DNA of 64,000 bases from positions 92,219 to 156,218 of the forward strand of contig NW_025407847.1 in NCBI RefSeq assembly GCF_003324165.1. The letters are read 5' to 3'. Below the pieces are notes generated by a model. It was not told where the DNA came from. It searched no databases and saw only the letters and a list, made by a program, of their open reading frames with translations. Numbering within the stretch: position 1 is the first letter of the stretch; every line of letters begins with the position of its first letter. The stretch is from Naegleria lovaniensis. Lineage: Eukaryota > Heterolobosea > Eutetramitea > Acrasida > Naegleriidae. The position numbers were made by a program, and so were the translations under genes. Positions 11,708 to 22,644 of the stretch are shown in pieces.

Positions 11708-13849
11708 ATGCTTTCACCAGGCAACAGCAACACGGATATACGTAAGTCGCCGACACTTCTCTCAGCGACTTCCAGTGCTAAATTACCGGGAGGAGGTGCA
11801 AGGGGAGCCAAGCCCGTTAGAATGGCATCCCGAATGCTAATCTCTCAAAAAACTACAACAAATTTACATAATGAGACGGCTCAATCTGTGTCATCGGATA
11901 AGGCTTCTCAAAATCAAAGCATTACAACGAGCACAATGGGAGAAGAAACAAGAAAAATTATCGACATGCTTCGCAAAGAAATTGATTCGCTCAAATATGA
12001 ATTAACAAATTCTGAAACTGAAAAAGAGACATATGTATTTCAGATTGGAGAAATCAAAAAGAAAAATAGAAGAGATTTGGAGAGGCTAGAGCAAGAACTT
12101 CAAGAAAGAAAGGAAAAGCAACTAAGTATGGAAGAAAAATTGTCACGAGTTGAACAAATAGAGGATGCAATTATTAAATTGTATCTTGAATTGAAAGATA
12201 GAAGCTACGAGGTTGTAGGAAACGCAGAAGACATTAAAGAAATCGAGATTAGAGAAAAGGAGGAGCTTAAAAAAGAGAATCCCTTGGTCATATTGGATCG
12301 ATTGAAAGCAAATCTTCGAACATTACTCGTTTTTAAAGACGACTATGAGAACGAGCTTAAAGATCAAATAAGACGCAGGAAAACTGAAGCTGAATATAAA
12401 GTGGAAGAACTAAAGATCAAAATTGAACAGCTCGTAAGTTTATTAATGACGAACTTGTTTACGCATATAATTTTCCATAAAATTACAGGAGAAAGAAAAA
12501 GAAGAATACAAACAAGCTGCAATTCAGGCCATTGAGCTCAAAGATGAAGCTGAACGAAATCAAAATGAACAATCAGAAGTCTTTTCAGAAGAAATTAATA
12601 ACATTAAGAACGAAAATGCCCTGCTTGCTAATATGATTGCAAAAAAAGAGCAAGATATCGACAAGCTACACGAAATGATCGACAGAAGAGATTCTATTCT
12701 ACGTCATAGAGAGGTGCAAATGATGAAAATAACACAGCTAGAGAGCAAAATTAAAAACGATAAAACGAAGCATCAATTCGATATCAACAGAGAGAAATCA
12801 GAAAAGTATCAAGTTTTGAAAAAGTATGAAAATGATATTAACTTTTTTCAAAAGATGGAGAATGAGAAGAAAGAAATGGAAAATGAGTTGAAAAGAATGA
12901 AAGACGAGGTGAGGTCTCTGAAAACCAACGCTAGTCGAGAAAAGGTTCAAGAATTAACAGAAATCAATCAAAAGCTACAAGAAAGGGTTAACTCGCTTTC
13001 AGAAGAGCTGAAGAAGTATCAAAGCGAATCAAGGACTTTAAAAATTCAAGTATCCAACCTAAGGAGATCCCAAGTTGAAATGAAGCAGCAATATTTGGCC
13101 ATTTTCAACGCAAATATTGAAGAAAAGAAGAAACGAAAAATTCAAGAAGAAGCAAATATGAGAGAACAAATCGAAAAGCACTTCCATGATAATGCCGAAA
13201 GAAATCCTCAATTAGCTTCATATTACAAGAAAAAACTGAAAGAAAAAGAGCGAGAAGTTGAAGAGTTGAACAAGAGGCTGAAGAGAATGATTCTCCATCA
13301 GAATAGAGAGTCACAAGCTGAAAAGAATTTCCTTCAAGAAAAAACTCAGCTTATTGGAGAGCTGACTCAATTAAGGCGTCAACTTCCAACAATAATTCCA
13401 AACGACGATCTTTCCCACCCCTCCAGCCAAGCAGCTTTGCAGCAACGAAATTTATATCTCGAAGAAAAACTTCGTGACTATGAAAATCTGCAAGTACTAT
13501 CCAAATCTCAAACGGTAAGTTGAAGTCGAAAAAACATTCAAAACCTTACACGATCAAGATTGCCTATGAGAAGCTACTTTCAAAAAACAACACCTCAATG
13601 GATGGTGATAGGTCATTTACAGAATCATCAACAACAGACCTACAAGCATCGCCCGTAAACTCATTGCTACCCACCTCAGAGTATACTTCTAACAGGCCTT
13701 TTTCAGCAACATACGGATCAAAGAAGAAAGGAGTTGCCCCATTGCCTCCCGGATCGAGACCATTGTCAGCTGGGCCTCGAAGACCAGTCAGCGCAAGAGT
13801 TGGCACGTCTAAAAAGGCTCTTAGCACGCTTGGAAATTTGATAAACTGA
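11708..13849 (+). CDS. Coiled-coil protein, unidentified
   Basis: Three exons, 11708-12433, 12489-13514 and 13559-13849, with phase 0 introns of 55 and 44 nt (both gtaagt; acceptors acag and caag), giving 680 residues. The N-terminal 70 residues are Ser/Thr/Gly-rich and probably disordered. Residues about 80-530 form near-continuous charged coiled coil (for example RRDLERLEQELQERKEKQL). The C-terminal 100 residues are Ser/Pro-rich and basic (PRPLSAG, RRPVSARVG), resembling microtubule-binding tails. Such proteins are common at basal bodies, flagella and centrosomes, but no family signature was recognised, so the role is unknown. It is divergent from the TPR gene (253 bp between starts) and convergent with the Tousled-like kinase. 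Confidence 0.85.
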
Positions 13850-14032
13850 AAAGAAAGCAGATAAAATTGAGGATGTAGAGATGCAACGCGTGAGTAGGAT
13901 GTCGAGAAGATAGATGTTATTGAGCAGCCTTAGAACAAAAAAAGCTGAACGAACAGTGCGAATGAATATAAATTTCTCACATTTAATGTAATCAAAGATT
14001 ACGCCATTTTCTTAGGAATACCACGGGCGTGG

Positions 14033-16825
14033 CTATTGGTGATAGGAAAGGAAGTTTGTGGGGGTAGTATTTGTGGGAGTGCTGCTGGAAGATTGTTCTT
14101 TGTCTTTCTTCTTGCTTTTAGAGGATGATGAACCTGTCGACGAGGATGTAGTACCTCGTAGATATGGATCATTGTAAAGAGTTTTAACGTCAGGCCGTTT
14201 TGCCATGTCATGGGTGAGACAGCGCCTTATAAAATCTTTTGCCTCTTCTGATACGCTTGGCTTGTCTGGAAAACCAACTTGTGTTGCATTGACAATGGTT
14301 CCTTCGCTAAGAATCTTCTGTTGGGATAGATTGTTACCGAAAGGTTTCGTTCCATAGAGCATCTGATAAAAGATAACTCCTGCAGACCAGACATCAACTT
14401 TGTTGGATATCTTTGGTGGTGGTCCCTCACCAGATGGATTATGAAAACATTCAGGAGGTAAGTACCAATAGGTTCCTGCACCTTGCGACGTAAGTTCTAT
14501 ACTTTCCTCATCATCCATAATTTTAGAAAGTCCAAAGTCAGTGATCTTAATGTTTCCATCTTTGTCGAATAAAATATTGGCAGGTTTTAGATCGTAGTGA
14601 ATCACTTTTTGTTTTTGCTGGCTTAGGTAATTGAGCCCACTAAATATTTGAGAAATAATGTTCTTTGCCTCTCTTTCAGGTACCCTCTGGTGCTTTTTAA
14701 TGTACAAGTCTAAATCAGCACCCTCACAATACTCCAAAACCGTCACAAAGGTATTGTTATCAAAAACAAATGTGTCATACATTTTGATCAGCTTGTCATG
14801 ATTAATACTCTGGTTGATCTGGCATTCTCGAAGTACATGTTTGATATAATTTTCTTTTCTGTGTTCCTTCCAGTTGGGATTGAGTTGGTGTATTTTACAT
14901 GCTACCACCTTGAAATCTGTTAAATCGTAGGCTTTGTAGACTTCGGAGAAACCTCCTTTACCAAGCATTTTCATCAAGAAATACTCATGATGATTACTTG
15001 GCTGAGGCTGTTGTCCATTGATTTGAGGAGTTCCTGGACCTTCAGGAGTTGTTGGAATATACTTTTGGTGTCCTATAATAGGATAATTCTTGAACATGGA
15101 CTTTTCTTGATCCCTAATTCTCTTAATCTCTCTAATCTGAATGCTCTTCTCAATAAACAGCTTTTCTTGCTCTGCTGAATTTTGAGTTTCCTCTTTCTTC
15201 AAATGATTCAGTCGAAGTTTTATGGTTTCTTCTTGTTCGTTCAAGTCATTCATTTGTTCCTCCAATCTTCTTGCAAAATCTGGATCATTGATAGAAGAAT
15301 GACTTATCTGTTCCTTTTTGAGTTGTTGCCTTTGCTTTTGGATTGTCTTCTTTTGCTTTTCAAGCTTGTCTCTTTCCATTGATATTCTATTTTCTGTTTC
15401 TTTGTACTGTTGGAATAGTGTTCCGTCTTGCCAGACTTCATAAACTTCCATTCCCTTTTGATAGGTAATGGTACCAATGGTAATAGTTTTTTCATTGACT
15501 CGCTTTTTATCCTCAATTCTTTCTCTTTCAGCCCTTTCTCTCAAAAATTGAACTGCAATCTCACGAAACCTTTTAGTTCTTTCAGCGGTTTTTATGTCAT
15601 AGTCTTGAAGTAAATTCTTCAATTGGCCAATTTCATTATCATAATTCTTAATTTTAGGTTCAATTTGCTCTATATATTTTTCCTTTTGCCTCAATTGATC
15701 CTTAAGAATTTCAATTTCATTTTGAAGTTTGGAAAAGTGTTGTTGGACAAGTTGATTAGGGTCATTTAAAGGAGGAGTGGTGTTTGAACAAGCACTAGAT
15801 ATCGAATTTGTGTTAAATAATTGAGCAAAGCTACTATTGCTGTTGCTTATGTCACCAAAAAGGCTGTTGCTGTTCTGATTGGAAGAGGTTGGAGGAATGG
15901 AAGATGATGTGGAAGGTTTTTTGGAGGCAGTGTTACCCGTCTGTAATTGTTGAAACATCTGAGGAAGAGTCTTTTGTTTTTTGGTGGAGGGTATCATTTC
16001 TGAAGGATTAAGTTCTTCACTTTCAACACTAAGGGAATGATCATGAGGTTTGGTAGAAGAATGCTGTGGTGGTTGGTTATTGTCATTTTGTGATGGTGGA
16101 GCCATGTAAACTATGGGGGAAGGTTGAGCTGAGGAAACATTGGTGGGCGTTGCAGCTACATGGGTGTTCGATTGATTGGTAGTTTGTGAAGTGATGGTTT
16201 GGTGTTGTGACGTTGGAGGTTGTTGAATTTGTGGCGTGCTTGAAGATGAACCGCTACTGTTTGCTTGTTGGGCTGTGCTAGCTTGCTCTGGTTCCTCCTT
16301 CTTCATTCTGAGATATCTACTTTTAATCTGTTCTTTTGTTCTTTCAATTCCTGCATACTTTGCAACACCATCCCAATCAATGTTATTGTCTTTCTTGTTT
16401 TTGGCAATTCCTTCCTTGATCTTTTTGTCTTCTTCGGGAGTGAATCTACGACGTTTCTTGGCAGCGTTTTTAGCACTTTGTGGTACTCCTTGAGAAAGAG
16501 AAGATGATCCAGTTCCGCTACTACTATTTGGCAAAGCACCAGATTTGTTATTGTTTCCCATGTTGAAAGAGGTGTTATTAGGAATGTTCCCCATGTTGAA
16601 AGGGTGAATATCGTTTCCTCCTCCATAACAATTGTCATCTTCCTCCAGTATTTGATCATCCTGATCTCTCATCATTGGATTATTCACAAATCTTCTTTGC
16701 ATAGGATGTTGATAGGAATCATCACTTAAACTTTCTACGTTGTCCTCCATCATCGCATGGGGTTCCGCTTCATTTGATTCACCACTTGACGCTTGTTTGT
16801 TAGAAGAATTGTCTCCACTAATCAT
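14033..16825 (-). CDS. TLK: Tousled-like kinase with an N-terminal SANT/Myb domain
   Basis: Serine/threonine kinase of the Tousled-like family, which in animals and plants phosphorylates the histone chaperone ASF1 and supports chromatin assembly. Single exon, 930 residues, stop TAG. Residues about 122-178 form a SANT/Myb-like domain (RRRFTPEEDKKIKEGI, then IDWDGVAKYAG and IKSRYLRM). Asn/Gln/Ser-rich linkers lead to long coiled coils (about 365-600) of the kind TLKs use to dimerise. The kinase domain (about 613-885) has the Gly loop LGKGGFSEVYKAYD, the catalytic loop VIHYDLKPANILF, the DFG motif KITDFGLSKI and a TYWYLPPECF segment typical of TLKs. All catalytic motifs are intact. Known TLKs, as I recall them, lack a Myb/SANT domain, so this architecture is unusual. 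Chromatin binding by the SANT domain is inference. Confidence 0.93.
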   Translation of the reverse strand: MISGDNSSNKQASSGESNEAEPHAMMEDNVESLSDDSYQHPMQRRFVNNPMMRDQDDQILEEDDNCYGGGNDIHPFNMGNIPNNTSFNMGNNNKSGALPNSSSGTGSSSLSQGVPQSAKNAAKKRRRFTPEEDKKIKEGIAKNKKDNNIDWDGVAKYAGIERTKEQIKSRYLRMKKEEPEQASTAQQANSSGSSSSTPQIQQPPTSQHQTITSQTTNQSNTHVAATPTNVSSAQPSPIVYMAPPSQNDNNQPPQHSSTKPHDHSLSVESEELNPSEMIPSTKKQKTLPQMFQQLQTGNTASKKPSTSSSIPPTSSNQNSNSLFGDISNSNSSFAQLFNTNSISSACSNTTPPLNDPNQLVQQHFSKLQNEIEILKDQLRQKEKYIEQIEPKIKNYDNEIGQLKNLLQDYDIKTAERTKRFREIAVQFLRERAERERIEDKKRVNEKTITIGTITYQKGMEVYEVWQDGTLFQQYKETENRISMERDKLEKQKKTIQKQRQQLKKEQISHSSINDPDFARRLEEQMNDLNEQEETIKLRLNHLKKEETQNSAEQEKLFIEKSIQIREIKRIRDQEKSMFKNYPIIGHQKYIPTTPEGPGTPQINGQQPQPSNHHEYFLMKMLGKGGFSEVYKAYDLTDFKVVACKIHQLNPNWKEHRKENYIKHVLRECQINQSINHDKLIKMYDTFVFDNNTFVTVLEYCEGADLDLYIKKHQRVPEREAKNIISQIFSGLNYLSQQKQKVIHYDLKPANILFDKDGNIKITDFGLSKIMDDEESIELTSQGAGTYWYLPPECFHNPSGEGPPPKISNKVDVWSAGVIFYQMLYGTKPFGNNLSQQKILSEGTIVNATQVGFPDKPSVSEEAKDFIRRCLTHDMAKRPDVKTLYNDPYLRGTTSSSTGSSSSKSKKKDKEQSSSSTPTNTTPTNFLSYHQ

Positions 16826-17605
16826 TGTGTTATTATTAGTGAATTATAAGACGAATCGAGTGTAATAGTTATAAATTACAGCTGTTGATATTTGGATACA
16901 AAACAATGCAGAAATAAAAACTAGGCAGACAAAGCAAAGTATTTAAATCGGAATACAGTGGTGATGAATAAATAATAACTCTTTTGATGATGTTCAATAT
17001 ATAAACACCACTTGATGAAAATGTTGTGTAAATGAATCAAAATTTCTCGAAGAGATTACTACAACAGAAGTTGAAGGAGTGTGCTTGTTAAATACTCTTT
17101 GTTATATAAAAATCGGAGAAGGATATGATGCAACAGCGTTGCCCTGAAAGCAAGTGAAAGAGGCTTGCTCTAACAAAAGCTGAGACGCGAAGAGGAGAAG
17201 GAAGAAATTTTTGAGTGGCGGTAAATTGGAGCGGAGGTCNNNNNNNNNNAAGAAAGTATTAATATGAATAAGGGATTGCTCTCCATTGTAATCATTGGAT
17301 GTTAATATGTGAATGGTTTTTCCTCAATTAAGATCATTGTGAAGATTGGCTTTGTTGAGTGTTTTTCAAATGTGTTGTACATGACACATTCTTCCTTGAT
17401 TGCATTGCGAAAGTGTAATTTTATTCATTCTCAAGAACCCTTGAAAGTCTACAATGTTTGGTAGTGTGAGCCATACTCTTGTATTAATACAAACCGACTT
17501 GATCTCTGATAAGGAAACTCGCTTGATTTTTGGTTAACCTTGCTTTTTCATCAAACAAGGAAATTTATCAAAAGCTATGTATTTGTTACTAGACACCCAA
17601 GTTGA
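16826..17605. other. Intergenic region with assembly gap
   Basis: This 780-base stretch separates the TLK start from the end of the RCC1 gene. It holds the upstream region of TLK and the 10-N gap. I see no open frame with family similarity and no tRNA-like structure. Confidence 0.6.
17240..17249. other. Run of 10 N (assembly gap)
   Basis: Ten undetermined bases directly after gcggaggtc. A fixed-size placeholder of this kind usually marks a scaffold join of unknown true length, so distances across it are unreliable. Confidence 0.98.
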
Positions 17606-19190
17606 TCAATAGAACCCATACGAGGAAGTGATTACAGTAATATCGCTAAGGCCAAAGTTATTGATCCTTCTTTTCATGAACATAAAATGTTTTGTAACAC
17701 TCTTGCTATATCTTAAGAAGAATGCAATGTGATAGTATCTGGCACAAGCTCCAACATACTCGTGTGACACTGATGTGTTAAAAAGGGCCTCAAAGGGCAA
17801 ATCCACTTGACAAAACTCTTCGTCTACATTCCCAATCCAGAATGTGTTATTATTACCTCTGTGTGGAAGGTAATGTTACTCAATAAGTAAAATATGAATG
17901 CCAATTTAACAACCTACCTTAAATGAATTCCTCGTTTTCCGATCATACCCAGCAACTGCTCACACATTTGAATATTGGTTGCGTCCTTGTAATTTTCTAA
18001 ATTTTTGAAAAGAGATTCCTCTAGAAATCCATATCTTGATTCTCCCAATTTTTGAATCTCTCCGTTATTAGAAATGAGTAAACAACAATCAGACCCACAG
18101 CAAGCGCTTGTCATTAATGGATGATTCAATGCTATTTGTTGAATACCATTTCTTGTGAAAGATTGGCCGAGCTGTTCTCTCGAGTTAGATCCTGAGCCGT
18201 AGACAGTTCCATCCTTAAGTACTGCAACAAAGTGAAATGCACCAGCTCTAACCTCTTGAACAGGTGATTTAAATGTGTGAAAAATATTACTTGCCACATG
18301 TCTCGAATGAACGAGGTACGAGTTGTGACTTCTATTTGCGGCATAATTGAAATCAAATTGTGTGAAATTGTTACCTTAAGGTGGAAACCACCGTACTTAC
18401 CCTCCATCTGTAACCCAATCTTGACCTGCCAACCTTAACTCGGTACCATTTGTGACAATGATTGAAAAAGAAAAACAACATGCAATGTGAGTTCTGTTTT
18501 GATGCATTCATTTTGTGGTAATAGGATTGCGTTATTTATGAGGGAAATTCCATTCGAAAAATCATGGTTTGAAAAAAGATCAAGACGAGTGAAATTCACT
18601 TACATTTTGTCGCCCTGCTTCTTTCCATAATTAATGAAATATGGTGTTGCATTGTGTTTGTGTGAGCTTGATCCATTGACATGAAATTGGCCATAATCAT
18701 TGCTACCAATTCCATAGAGGTCATCATCCCTGGTGGCCAAAATTGTGTAATATGCTCCGCTTGCGATCAATTTCACTGGTGTACCTTTGAGAGAGTTTAA
18801 ATATAAAACTTTGGCCGTCTCAAAAGTGTTCAGTGAAGAATCGGTGAATCCCAAGTGATGGCAAGGTCTGTTAATTCCCATTGAATAAAGAGAACCATCT
18901 GATAAAAGGATCATGATGAAATCGGAGCCAATCGAGACTTGATCGACATGAGAAGTCATTGCTGAAGTCAATACGTCTACATCTTCTTTGCGATAATTTA
19001 CACAATCACTCGGAATATTGATTTTTGTAAAATTGGGATACAATGAGTTAGTGTTTATCGAACATGGTGATGAAGGAGAGTAGGAAGTCAATGAAAAGCT
19101 CTCTTGTCCCGATGCTTGATTTGTGTTTTTGGGCAGTATGGAGGACTTGGTAAGATGTCTTCCTAGAATATACACGTTAGCTTCGGACAT
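17606..19190 (-). CDS. RCC1-family beta-propeller protein
   Basis: Four exons by my reading: 19190-18604, 18433-18401, 18331-17918 and 17858-17606, all joined in phase 2, giving 428 residues. RCC1 blades are visible as SDGSLYSMG, DDDLYGIGSNDYGQF, RAGAFHFVAVLKDG with TVYGSGSNSREQLGQ, and later the cysteine-containing strand ACCGSDCCLLISNNGEI. The C-terminus WIGNVDEEFCQVDLPFEAL and a final basic stretch are not RCC1 repeats. RCC1 domains act as Ran exchange factors or as general protein/lipid-binding propellers; with this divergence a specific role cannot be given. Exon 2 is only 33 nt (LAGQDWVTDGG) and its acceptor is the least certain part of the model, with several AGs nearby. The gene is divergent from RPL27A. 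Confidence 0.75.
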
Positions 19191-19508
19191 GCAGTTAGAG
19201 GTGTCGAAGGAATGTTTGCAATTGTTTTAAACTCAATAAATCAGTTGTTGAAGAAAGAAAATGAAAGACAAGCAATGAAGGTTGCCTTTTCGGGCAACTT
19301 GTTTGTAAAGCATCATGATAAGTGAGCACATTGGTGAGTACACGCATGTTAAAACACGATAGTGATTGCTCTATTCGATTGATGGACTTTGAATGTCTTG
19401 AACCAAATTTCTTTTCTTCACCACAGTGTATCTACTGTTGTAAACTTGTAAAGTTGGTTGACTAGAAAAACTAAAATTTTTGTTGAAAAAAAATACGTCA
19501 AAATCAAA
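19191..19508. other. Divergent intergenic region (RCC1 / RPL27A)
   Basis: 318 bases between two divergent starts, presumably holding both promoters. No defined promoter motif was recognised and no other gene is seen. Confidence 0.5.
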
Positions 19509-20043
19509 ATGGTTTGTATCTCTCGCTCATCTTCGCTAGTCTCATTATTGACTTCTGTTTCATCAATGAAATTCTTATTACTTTCAAATATAACAGGCCA
19601 CAACAAAGAAGAAATGCAGAAAATTGAGAGGACACGTTACTCATGGTCACGGTCGTGTTGGTAAGCACAGAAAACACCCTGGTGGTCGTGGTATGGCTGG
19701 TGGTCAACACCATCACAGAATCTGGGTTGATAGATTCCACCCTGGTTACTTTGGTAAGATTGGTATCAGAAGATTCCACATGAACAAGAATCACTTCTTG
19801 ACCACAAGTGTCAATCTCGATGAATTGTGGAAGATTGCAGGTGAACAAGTATACAACCAAGCTAAGGAAGGTAAATTCGGAACCAAGGCTGTCGTCATTG
19901 ATGCACACAAGGCTGGTTTCGACAAGGTTCTTGGAAGAGGTGATTTGCCAAAGATCCCAATCGTTGTCAGAGCAAGACTTTTCTCCAAGAGTGCCGAAGA
20001 GAAGATAAAGGCTGTTGGTGGTGTATGTGAACTCACTGCTTAA
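19509..20043 (+). CDS. RPL27A: Large-subunit ribosomal protein uL15 (RPL27A)
   Basis: Cytosolic 60S ribosomal protein. Exons 19509-19511 (only ATG) and 19597-20043, intron 85 nt (gtttgt...aacag), giving 149 residues against 148 in human. Signatures: [20 protein letters not shown], then [19 protein letters not shown], and the C-terminal [22 protein letters not shown]. The second exon is preceded in frame by TAA CAG, so it cannot be read without the intron, and no ATG in exon 2 would give the conserved N-terminus. Splicing after ATG gives [14 protein letters not shown], which fits the family. It converges with the pyrophosphatase gene, leaving only 37 bp between stops. Confidence 0.96.
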
Positions 20044-20080
20044 ATAAATTTACAAAAATAATAATTTAAATAATTTTGGT

Positions 20081-20857
20081 TTATTGAGCTTTTACATCAG
20101 AAGGCAATCTTTCCGACCAATGCTTGTGTGTTTGTTCAATGATGTGTGTGGCGTATGAACGGTCCAAAAAAGAATCCTGGAATGCAAAATGGTTTTCAGG
20201 TTTCCCATCCGTAGTTTTGTACATCCTGAACCAGTCAATAATGTCACGGAGCTTTCCCTTTGGAATGTCGTAAATGTCTTGGGAGAAATGTGAAGCCTGT
20301 TCTTCTTCTGGTGTAACAACTTTTGCTAACACTTTCCAATCCATTTCTCCTTCATCAATCATTCCTAAAATTCCAAATATTTTCACTGTATAGACCTCTC
20401 CCATTTCTAGTGCATAGTCACTCACTTCTACAATATCTATGGGGTCCCCATCACCTTTGACTGCAATTGTTGGCTGATAAATTCCGTCTTTAACACCACC
20501 GAATGGCACATGGATTATCTTGTGTGGATCTTCCCAAGTTTGAGGAAGCATTCCATAATTGAAAGGTATTCCTCCTTTGTCTACTCGGTATGTAAATTCT
20601 CTAAGTTTTCCCTTCTTTTCGTCTTGTATGATTGGGTTGTGCTCTTCTTTGGTGTTTACTTCCATCTTTTTAAGTGTTCCGAGAGGAATTTCATTCAAAT
20701 AATGATATAGATTTAACTTTTCAGAGGCTCTTAGTGGGATATTATGCCATGGAGAAATCAAACATTGTTGAGATTTATACTTAATTTTAAATCCTCTAGC
20801 TCCGAGAGTGCCTTCAATAATTTTTGTTATGCCAAGTTTGCCAAGCTGTGAAGTCAT
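20081..20857 (-). CDS. Soluble inorganic pyrophosphatase (family I)
   Basis: Hydrolyses pyrophosphate to two phosphates, pulling biosynthetic reactions forward. Single exon, 258 residues. Family I signatures: the metal-binding GDGDPIDIVEV (canonical D-x-D-P-x-D), FGILGMIDEGEMDWKVL, and the C-terminal IIDWFRMYKTTDGKPENHFA, with the W-F-x-x-Y-K and DGKPEN residues that ligate phosphate. The N-terminal 50 residues are less conserved and contain a short basic segment (KIKYKSQQCLISPWHN), similar to eukaryotic cytosolic enzymes. No clear presequence is present. The start ATG at 20857 follows an A-rich leader. Confidence 0.95.
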   Translation of the reverse strand: MTSQLGKLGITKIIEGTLGARGFKIKYKSQQCLISPWHNIPLRASEKLNLYHYLNEIPLGTLKKMEVNTKEEHNPIIQDEKKGKLREFTYRVDKGGIPFNYGMLPQTWEDPHKIIHVPFGGVKDGIYQPTIAVKGDGDPIDIVEVSDYALEMGEVYTVKIFGILGMIDEGEMDWKVLAKVVTPEEEQASHFSQDIYDIPKGKLRDIIDWFRMYKTTDGKPENHFAFQDSFLDRSYATHIIEQTHKHWSERLPSDVKAQ

Positions 20858-21032
20858 TTTTTTGATCTGAAACCATCGTCGCTGGTTTTGCCAAACAATT
20901 GGTTATGGAAGCTATTCTGGGTACACAATGCAGAGTGTTTTTATGTTTTTTGTACGCGTATTCTAAAACTTGTCACTCCTTTAAGAAACAGTATCATGCT
21001 TTATTCTATTGTATAAATACAATCAACATGTT

Positions 21033-22466
21033 TTACGCCACTCCATTATTGCCAGACCTTGCATTTTCGTATTCTATTAAAATTGATCCTGCGTTTTGTT
21101 TCAACACTTGCATGTACGAGTCATCAAGAGAAGCATGCCTCAGGAAATTTCGCATTCTAGTCTCTGATCGAAAGAATTCAGTTCCACTCTCTGTTGGATT
21201 TTGATTCCAATAAACAATGAGACTTGTTTTAACTTGAGATGTAAATTTTCTTTGTCTCTTGATCGTTGTTTCTTGCTTAATAGGAAGATTCATTAGCTGG
21301 ATAGGTTCTGAATTTGAATTCGAGTTACTTGTTGGTTTTAATTCATGTCCTGTTGTTTCTGGTTGATGACTCATAGATGGTTGTTGTGGTTGTGTTGGTG
21401 ACAAACTCTCTATTTCCGAAGGAATTAACGAGTTCGTTGAAGAAGGGTTAGGGTTCACAGGTTCTGGCTTTGGAATGGAAAATGTTGGACCTGTATTCAT
21501 TCCCTCAGTCTTTAGATTCTGCTTATTTGGTGTTTCATTAAAGAGCAATGATAAATCGGTATTGAGAAGGAAAAATCTACGAATGCAATTATTTCTTCCA
21601 CTCTCAATAATCTTGTCGAGACATCGGAGCGTATTCAAATGATAGGCAACTCGTAAGCAAGTCATGAGATCGTAATAGGCATTGGGAGGATTCATTCGAA
21701 TCTTATTAGTTGCATGTGTGGCCAAGTTTTTCAAATATTGGAAGGCTTTCACAATGGTGTTCACATCCTCGGAAATGTGCATCTTGTTGAAATGATCGAC
21801 CAAGTGTGGAATTGTAGAGAATGCTGACTCTTCAATATATTGATCAATCTCTTTCAATACGCATTGAAGGGATTGCTTTAGTTGTTGATCTCCAATGCAA
21901 GCGAGTTGGGCGAGAAGCTGCTTCAATGGCAATCGTTGTTGTGGAGCTTGCGTAGGGGTTATGGTTGTTGTTGGTAATACCACCACAGAATTGGAATGAG
22001 AAGTACTTGTCGTAGCCGCCAGTGTGGGTGCAGAGCTGGTGGAAGTGTTGAGCACTTGTTGTTGTTGTTGTTTCATCATGATGGTCTTTTGCTGGATAGC
22101 TTCGGAGATGGGTGCATTCAGAGGCCTCATCACGCTGGTATCACCCGTCCTGTTTTCTGGGTTTTTCATGGGATTGGTGTTATGATGGTTATTCAAATTG
22201 GATGTGCGTGCTCTTGAATTCTTAATGATCGGTTTTTGTGTTTTGTTCTCTTGTTTCATCACCATTTCTTGTTTAATCTTTACGCTGTTCGTTGATGCTG
22301 TGGTTGAGCGTTTGGAAAGATGTCGCTCGCGTTCAGTGCCACTTGAGACATGTCGGAGAGGTTTTTCATTGGATGATGATGACGGTATTGAAGAGGAGGA
22401 TGAAGCTTGAGCAGGCGTTCGCGAGCCAACGTTAGTAACTCGAGTGGGATTTTTGACGAGGGTCAT
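21033..22466 (-). CDS. Unknown Q/N/S-rich protein with a central helical region
   Basis: Single exon, 477 residues. Residues 1-175 are Ser/Thr/Asn/Gln-rich and basic, including a KQQQQQ run, likely disordered. Residues about 176-310 form a predicted helical domain (LKQLLAQLACIGDQQLKQSL, EESAFSTIPHLVDHF, AYYDLMTCLRVAYHLNTLR). A second low-complexity stretch follows, then a short folded C-terminus (TSLIVYWNQNPTESG, RNFLRHASLDDSYMQVL). This style is typical of nuclear or transcription-associated scaffolds, but I recognise no family and assign no function. Codon use and the absence of internal stops over 1.4 kb support that it is a gene. Confidence 0.7.
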   Translation of the reverse strand: MTLVKNPTRVTNVGSRTPAQASSSSSIPSSSSNEKPLRHVSSGTERERHLSKRSTTASTNSVKIKQEMVMKQENKTQKPIIKNSRARTSNLNNHHNTNPMKNPENRTGDTSVMRPLNAPISEAIQQKTIMMKQQQQQVLNTSTSSAPTLAATTSTSHSNSVVVLPTTTITPTQAPQQRLPLKQLLAQLACIGDQQLKQSLQCVLKEIDQYIEESAFSTIPHLVDHFNKMHISEDVNTIVKAFQYLKNLATHATNKIRMNPPNAYYDLMTCLRVAYHLNTLRCLDKIIESGRNNCIRRFFLLNTDLSLLFNETPNKQNLKTEGMNTGPTFSIPKPEPVNPNPSSTNSLIPSEIESLSPTQPQQPSMSHQPETTGHELKPTSNSNSNSEPIQLMNLPIKQETTIKRQRKFTSQVKTSLIVYWNQNPTESGTEFFRSETRMRNFLRHASLDDSYMQVLKQNAGSILIEYENARSGNNGVA

Positions 22467-22644
22467 TTGCCTCTATTATTTTTGAAGGTTTGCCAAAAAT
22501 GATGACGTTGGCAAATCTGAATTCTTGTTACTGAGCTTTTCTGGATGTTGCGAACTGGGGTCATCATATAATGAGAAGAATTAATTGTTAAAGGATGACA
22601 AAGAATTTATGATTAAGTGAAATTGAGAAATTTATTCTGGTTGC

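Noticed and set aside
20899-21204. Plus-strand frame of 101 codons
   Set aside because: Overlaps the 3' end of the minus-strand Q/N-rich gene and shows no features of its own.
22026-22080. Short CAA/GTT-type repeat as a microsatellite of interest
   Set aside because: It simply encodes a Gln run in a low-complexity protein, common in this genome.
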